A stretch of 22,838 nucleotides of DNA, from the NCBI GenBank assembly GCA_003427395.1, contig BFEA01000247.1, positions 157,678 through 180,515 of the forward strand, in the 5' to 3' direction. The notes beneath the pieces are model-generated. The model ran no database searches, was not told the DNA's origin, and saw only the letters and a list, made by a program, of their open reading frames with translations. Position 1 is the first letter of the stretch, and every line of letters begins with the position of its first letter. A program made the translations under genes and the position numbers. The DNA comes from Chara braunii (taxonomy: Eukaryota > Streptophyta > Charophyceae > Charales > Characeae). Positions 18,576 through 22,838 of this stretch are shown piece after piece.

Positions 18576-18711
18576 CGTTTGCTTCCACTAGTGCACTAGT
18601 GGTGAGAATATTCTTGGTCGTTCAGATCTCGTTCTTGACGGCGCACCTTGCTTTGAATATTTTTTTCCCATGACCCTTCGCAACGTTCTTCTTGCGACAT
18701 CACAAGTCCTT

Positions 18712-18830
18712 GATACTTGTCTCGCACCGATCCCCGACACTTGTCCCGCCGGGGGTCCCACTGACACTTGTCCCGGTGGTGGTCCCGCCGGTACTTGCCC
18801 CACCTGTGGTCCCACCGACACTTGTCCCAA
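18712..18830 (+). repeat. 27-bp minisatellite, about 4-5 units
   Basis: GACACTTGTCCC-like words start at 18712, 18736, 18763, 18790 and 18817, with GGTGGTCCC-like GC parts between. Because 27 is divisible by 3, the plus strand reads as a Pro/Gly/Thr/Cys nine-residue repeat (DTCPGGGPA type) inside an open frame at 18670-19029. That frame has no other protein-like feature, so I do not call a gene. Confidence 0.8.
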
Positions 18831-19470
18831 AATACCATTATTTTCACTTGATCCCCTATGGTCCCCAACGCCTTTTCTTATGGTGTCCCGGTTTCTCTTG
18901 GCGTTTCTCACCCCATGGTCGTCCCATTTTCTTGTCTTTTTTCATGCTCCAAGCATGTCGGTCTTTCCGACCGAGAGATCTTTAATCCCGCGGTCCTTGC
19001 TAGTCGTTGGGGGGCGGCCCCCATGTTAGAGTCTTCCTTTTTTAGCATCTTGTGGCCATCAATGCTCTTTTTCTCATGGTTTCGGTGCTCCCTTAGGGTC
19101 CGTCGCGCCCCCTCCTTGGTTCATGGCCCTTCGGCCCCTCTCATGTTGAACTCGGGTGGCCTCCTCAGCCACATGCTACGTTCTCATGTGCCAGTGTCCC
19201 GACAATTATTTTCTTGGCGTCAGCGCTCAGCCCAGGGTATTGCTTTCCCGACGGTCCTTCTTCTTCTGAGAAGGAGAGCCTCCTTTACTAGTCTATTGCG
19301 GCCTTTTGCCGCTTGTCATTCTATAATCTATTATTAGCTCAGTGGTTCTTGTGGCCCTTCATGGCCCTAGGTGCCAACGGCCTTACCTCGATCGTTTTTC
19401 CATTCCATCTCCCTTGCCTTAAGATTTCTCTGTCGTGCACATTTTCGTCGTATACCATCGCTCAAGGGTC
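18831..19470. other. Unassigned sequence between the minisatellite and copy 2
   Basis: Several overlapping plus-strand frames are open (for example 18858-19337) but have no domain and are Ser/Phe/Leu/Arg-rich. A TCGGTC/GACCGA hairpin lies near 18959-18975. A tRNA A-box-like TAGCTCAGTGG lies at 19335-19345 without a matching B-box. Confidence 0.4.
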
Positions 19471-19471
19471 A

Positions 19472-19497
19472 GGACTTGTTTCGGCACCCACAAGTCC
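19472..19497 (+). repeat. 8-bp perfect hairpin just before copy 2
   Basis: GGACTTGT (19472-19479) pairs with ACAAGTCC (19490-19497), loop 10 nt, ending six bases before similarity to copy 1 begins. Confidence 0.6.
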
Positions 19498-19502
19498 CGA
19501 CA

Positions 19503-20208
19503 ACGACCGAAATCGACCACGCCCAACTGCCTCCACCTAGCAGACTGCTCCAAAAGGAACTAGCCCAGTAGGGTGCCGTTGGGTTCGATCCCAATGGTTG
19601 TTGGGCGAGAGCTTGATGCTGTAACCTACTGGGTTAGCTCCTATTAATGGAAGTTTGACCCGCAACTCTACTATTTGAAGAGTTGTTGTAGGTTACTCAG
19701 CTATCCAACTTAGGCAGGCCCCGCCTGCCCTATCTCCTTAGTATGTTGCCCTGTTGTCTACCCGGCAGGCGCTTCAGTTGGGCGCCCCTATGAGTCAGCC
19801 TTTAAGCAGTGAGTACGACGCTGGACCCCAAAAGGTTCGTAAAAAAAAAAAAGACAATCCATACGTCCGAGCCTCGGCCACGACCACTTTTTTTTACCCT
19901 GCATAGACTCTGAATCGCACGGCTGAACAACCGTTCATCATCCTTTTATGTAAGATAGGTCTAGGTCGAATGTTTCTACGTCCACGCCCCTCCACGACCC
20001 TGCAAAAAACTGCCAATTGCCGCCATTACTTTCGAACGCCGCAGGCGTCTGGATTACGGTTCAAAAAAAGTTTATATCTCGATCATAGGCTAGTCTGAAT
20101 AAACTTTTGGCAGACGTCAATCTCATCAAGTTGTTCAATTCAACGAAAAGGTCAGGCAGCGTCCGACATTGAAAACCCCGAGCAGATACCCTTGTAAGGG
20201 TGTCTTTC
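19503..20208 (+). repeat. Structured ~700-bp element, copy 2
   Basis: Diverged direct copy of 12199-12895. Conserved or compensated stems: GGCAGG (19713-19718)/CCTGCC (19724-19729); GGACC (19823-19827)/GGTTC (19834-19838); long-range GTAACCTAC (19621-19629)/GTAGGTTAC (19688-19696) enclosing CAACTCT (19663-19669)/AGAGTTG (19679-19685); terminal AGATACCCT/AGGGTGTCT. The B-box GGTTCGATCC (19582-19591) sits in an 8-pair hairpin (19576-19583/19590-19597, one wobble) with a 6-nt loop, one short of a true tRNA T-loop. The A-box-like word is TAGCCCAGTAGG (19561-19572). A minus-strand open frame at 20061-20285 falls partly in it; copy 1 is interrupted there. Confidence 0.8.
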
Positions 20209-20289
20209 AAGATTTTCAGATCGCACGCTAGATGTGTGGCTTGGCGTGCTAGTCTTGTACTCAGCAATTGTTCTGGCGAGATCAAGTGG

Positions 20290-21240
20290 TTTGTTACCTT
20301 TGTGACTTTCTCTAGTGAAACTTAATCATTGGCCTTCAGCATTCCTCTCTGAATTGCAAAGTAAAGTCACCCCAGGCTACAGTTTTGTGTCAACACTCAA
20401 CTACCTTTCAACAATATCCCTGAGGGTCATTTACAACTTGATGTTGGTAGTGAAGGTAACAGTCTAGCTCATCCAGGATCCGCGGTGGTAAACCTAAACA
20501 AAGCATCAATAGTTTGAGTTTGAGCCCAATTTATCTTCTTTTATCACAAAGCTCACCAAGGCTAATTGCAGTCTATCTTATTCATTGTCTGGGACCTAAA
20601 GCGTGGGGGAATCATGAGGGATGACGAGGTCCTGGTGATGAAATACAGATCAAATAGAGACAAGAGAGAGGGATGGGAAGAAGAGGCATGCTCACATAGG
20701 CAGGCTTAGAGAGAACATGTGGTCTGGATGGTCAGAAAGGAAATGTACATTGAATACGTACTTTATTTTTATGACTATAATGGCAAGTTACACAGTACTG
20801 GCTCGTTGTTAGAGGCAGTGGTGTGGGTCAGGGCAAAGCTTAGATAAGCGCAAGGGTGCCCAAATTTATCTCCTGAAAATCCCACCAGCATCCCAATCAG
20901 CGAATGTTACTTATCAATCTTTAGTCCTCTAACGTTTCCCGCAGTCAAGTGATCGGTATTCAATGGCTTGCAATTTCAACAACATTCAGTAGTCCGAGTT
21001 ACCTGAAAGCTTCAGTCGGAGTCAATCAGCATTCAACCACTTCCAAGTGCTCCAAAGATCAGTATCAATCAGAGTGCTCTTATCAAAACACACTCAGATC
21101 ATTTCCAACATCCACCTCGACACATGAGTGTGGTTCAGTTGTTTTCCATCCATGGGTCAATTTTGGCTAGGCCCAACAAGATTGTTTCCAATGATGTTTT
21201 TCAATACCCATATGTAAGTGTTGTTGGGTTCAGACAAGGG
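20290..21240. other. Unassigned sequence
   Basis: No RNA gene or domain recognised. A 73-codon plus-strand frame at 20949-21170 is Ser/Thr-rich with TCAATCAG-like repeated words. Its position just upstream of the decayed coding remnant makes it a possible part of the same old element. Confidence 0.4.
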
Positions 21241-21261
21241 GACCTGTGAGTTTTTTTTGTT

Positions 21262-21578
21262 CTCACCCGATTTGCGGGCAGCGCCGTCTACGACCTGAGG
21301 CCCTATGTGAAAAAAGGCAAAGAGACTTATGAATATTTCGACTCAGTCTGGATCTTGGCAGTCAATTACTTAGAGGAGAGAGAAAGAGAGCTTGATGAGG
21401 GTGGTACCAAGCTGATCCGTAGCTTCGGACCCAAGCCCTACACTGACTATCTCAAACCTTCAGTGCCTTTCCTCCCTACAGATGGTTCTTACTAGGTGAT
21501 CTGATTGATTTAGCCAAGAGGTACATCTCTCCAACAGAGATTGATTACGAGGCAGTGACCGACCTATCTGAGTTTTGA
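21262..21578 (+). pseudogene. Decayed coding remnant with RPYVKKG motif, unknown family
   Basis: One frame is open up to the stop at 21493-21495 and reads a natural-looking soluble protein: a VYDLRPYVKKG motif, FDSVWILAVNYLEERE and a Pro-rich YTDYLKPSVPFLP part. Coding character then continues in another frame (about 21480-21578) as GDLIDLAKRYISPTEIDYEA before a TGA, so a frameshift or small unrecognised intron separates them. A second locus at 22693-22800 carries the same RPYVKKG core. Repetition near a retrotransposon primer-binding site suggests a gag-like or other mobile-element protein. I do not recognise the family. Confidence 0.5.
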
Positions 21579-21579
21579 C

Positions 21580-22260
21580 ATTTCACGCGAGGGGTTTTCT
21601 CTCAGTCGTATTTCACTACACTGTGAGAGCAGTTATGTGCTATGGTTAACTTCCGTATCATGAGACTCAGGTGGAAGTGCTCAGAACTTGCAGGCTTCAG
21701 GTGAAGCTGCATTCAGAGGCCACCATCTCAGGAGGTACATAGGCATGACTCGAGGCACAAGAGATGTACAACCAAATGAGAAACTGATGAGGAGACTCTA
21801 GAGGGATGAGTGAGCACTTTTCACGAGTGGTGGTCGTGTCTATTCATTTGTACTTCCTGATATTATTATGACTTCTCATTTTTCCCTCACTTATTCTTGT
21901 TTTTGCTCGAGTCAGTCGGCCCTGCTTCATTTGCATTGACTCTACTTGCTGATTGTGTTTCTCTAATGATCTTTTTCAAAATTAGTAAATTCGCAAAATT
22001 GATACATGCATGGCACATTAAAATTTCGTGATTATTATTTGCATGATCTTTGCGGTTCCGAATCAAAATAAAAAATTCAAAAGACCAGGGACCGACGAAG
22101 ACCGCAATTGAAGGGTGTCGCTCGAAGCCGGACGCACACAACAAGAAGGGATTTTTTCTAATTAATTTATTTTATTTATTGCAAACATCATCAAAACCCT
22201 GCGTGACATCCTATTGACTTTCTGGTCGTCCGAAGTGGCCTGAATGGGTAAAGTGCGACA
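21580..22260. other. Unassigned; candidate end of a long terminal repeat
   Basis: No gene recognised. If the primer-binding site at 22265 is real, the sequence before it, ending ..CGACA at 22260, should be the 3' end of a 5' long terminal repeat. I could not fix its 5' TG boundary. A minus-strand 85-codon frame at 21887-22144 has no domain. Confidence 0.35.
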
Positions 22261-22264
22261 AAAA

Positions 22265-22282
22265 TGGCGCTATTGACGGGGA
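22265..22282 (+). other. Degenerate tRNA-Asp primer-binding site of a Gypsy-type element
   Basis: TGGCGCTATTGACGGGGA matches the plant Ty3/Gypsy primer-binding site complementary to the tRNA-Asp 3' end (as I remember it) at 15 of 18 positions. It follows a possible repeat end ..CGACA and an AAAA spacer, the usual arrangement of long terminal repeat, short spacer and primer-binding site. Confidence 0.55.
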
Positions 22283-22692
22283 CATGAAAAATTTCCGTGT
22301 CCGGAACAAGCCTGGGTGAACAACAACTTTGGGCTTTGATCAGGGTTTTAGAAATGTTGACAATATTTGAATTCTCATATTAATTTTGCCATCTACGTTG
22401 AGTCATTATCCTCATCGAAATCCTTGTTGCTAACTGAGTTTTATCTCTTCATGTGTGAGGTACAACACTGGACCGGAGAATGAGAAACTGGTATTAACTG
22501 CTAGAGGGGATCAGACTTGGTTAAAGGTATGCCTTATGAGCCCCTGACACATTAAGGAAACTGAAAGAAAAGAAGACAAAACAGATTCAGTGATGTTAGT
22601 CGAGGATGCACGGAATGAGTTGTCTAAACTCACTTCTAAAGGAATATTGTCCTATCAGTATGAACATTGTTGAGTTTATCACTCTAGCAGTT
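22283..22692 (+). other. Putative leader of the retroelement, unassigned
   Basis: No open frame of note and no domain. It would be the untranslated leader or decayed start of the internal region if the primer-binding site is real. Confidence 0.3.
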
Positions 22693-22838
22693 CAACCATC
22701 TATGTAGTGTTGGCTCGCTTCTTTGAGAGAGATATCTATAATATCCGTCCTTACGTCAAAAAGGGAAGTTGCAGTGATGGTAAGGTCTTTAATTGGCTAT
22801 GAGAAATTGTTATTCAATCTATCTATAACAAGACGGCA
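22693..22838 (+). pseudogene. Second RPYVKKG coding remnant, cut by the window end
   Basis: The frame reads VVLARFFERDIYNIRPYVKKG, then a divergent segment with VFNWL before a TGA at about 22799. Landmarks VL.RF, Y..RPYVKKG and F(D/N) are shared with the remnant at 21262-21578. An in-frame stop lies just upstream. Same unknown family; probably mobile-element protein debris downstream of the primer-binding site. Confidence 0.45.

Noticed and set aside
18670-19029. 119-codon frame with a nine-residue Pro/Gly/Cys repeat
   Set aside because: The repeat follows from a 27-bp minisatellite; sequence outside it is not protein-like and overlapping frames are equally open.
19335-19345. tRNA A-box TAGCTCAGTGG
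   Set aside because: No B-box or acceptor-stem pairing within tRNA distance.
12199-20208. The two structured copies as long terminal repeats of one 8-kb retrotransposon
   Set aside because: No TG..CA ends, target duplication, primer-binding site after copy 1 or polypurine tract before copy 2 was found. Independent insertions fit equally well.

Overview
The window looks like nuclear DNA of a streptophyte (land plant or charophyte alga). It has GT-AG introns, long homopolymers and microsatellites, minisatellites, a plant-type Ty3/Gypsy primer-binding site, and almost no long credible reading frames. The species cannot be named from the sequence. Two N runs (6642 and 11597-11604) mark assembly uncertainties.

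Layout. 1-1.3 kb: no recognised gene. 1.33-1.83 kb: units of an A-rich dispersed repeat, with an inverted relative at 3.94-4.14 kb. 2.69-4.36 kb: three plus-strand exons encoding the C-terminal zinc-binding domain of a PrimPol-type primase-polymerase. The upstream catalytic exons were not found. 4.4-5.8 kb: nothing recognised. 5.8-7.94 kb: a few ~58-bp repeats, then a purine-rich ~92-bp minisatellite of about 21 units. 8.0-8.3 kb: a compact block of interlocking inverted repeats. 8.3-10.3 kb: mostly unassigned. 10.3-12.03 kb: a dense cluster of short perfect hairpins, broken by a GAA/CT/CA microsatellite, that contains a complete type III hammerhead ribozyme (11773-11829). 12.2-12.9 kb and 19.5-20.2 kb: two diverged direct copies of a ~700-bp element whose stems are kept by compensatory changes. 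13.0-15.1 kb: a second, unrelated minisatellite of ~91-bp period. 15.4-15.66 kb: a GAA-rich tract. 16.8-18.6 kb: a diverged ~1.28-kb tandem duplication with more hairpins. 18.71-18.83 kb: a 27-bp minisatellite. 21.2-22.84 kb: decayed coding remnants of one unknown family (twice) and a degenerate tRNA-Asp primer-binding site.

Two signals stand out. The first is the zinc-knuckle end of a nuclear PrimPol gene, supported by ligand spacing and phase-consistent introns. The second is an 8-20 kb noncoding stretch with a textbook hammerhead ribozyme, a hairpin family sharing a GTTC-AAAAC-GAAC core, and a paired structured repeat. Together these suggest a ribozyme-bearing, non-autonomous retroelement or nest of such elements (retrozyme-like), but no complete mobile element with both ends can be outlined. 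All long reading frames inside the repeats are judged to be by-products of base composition.
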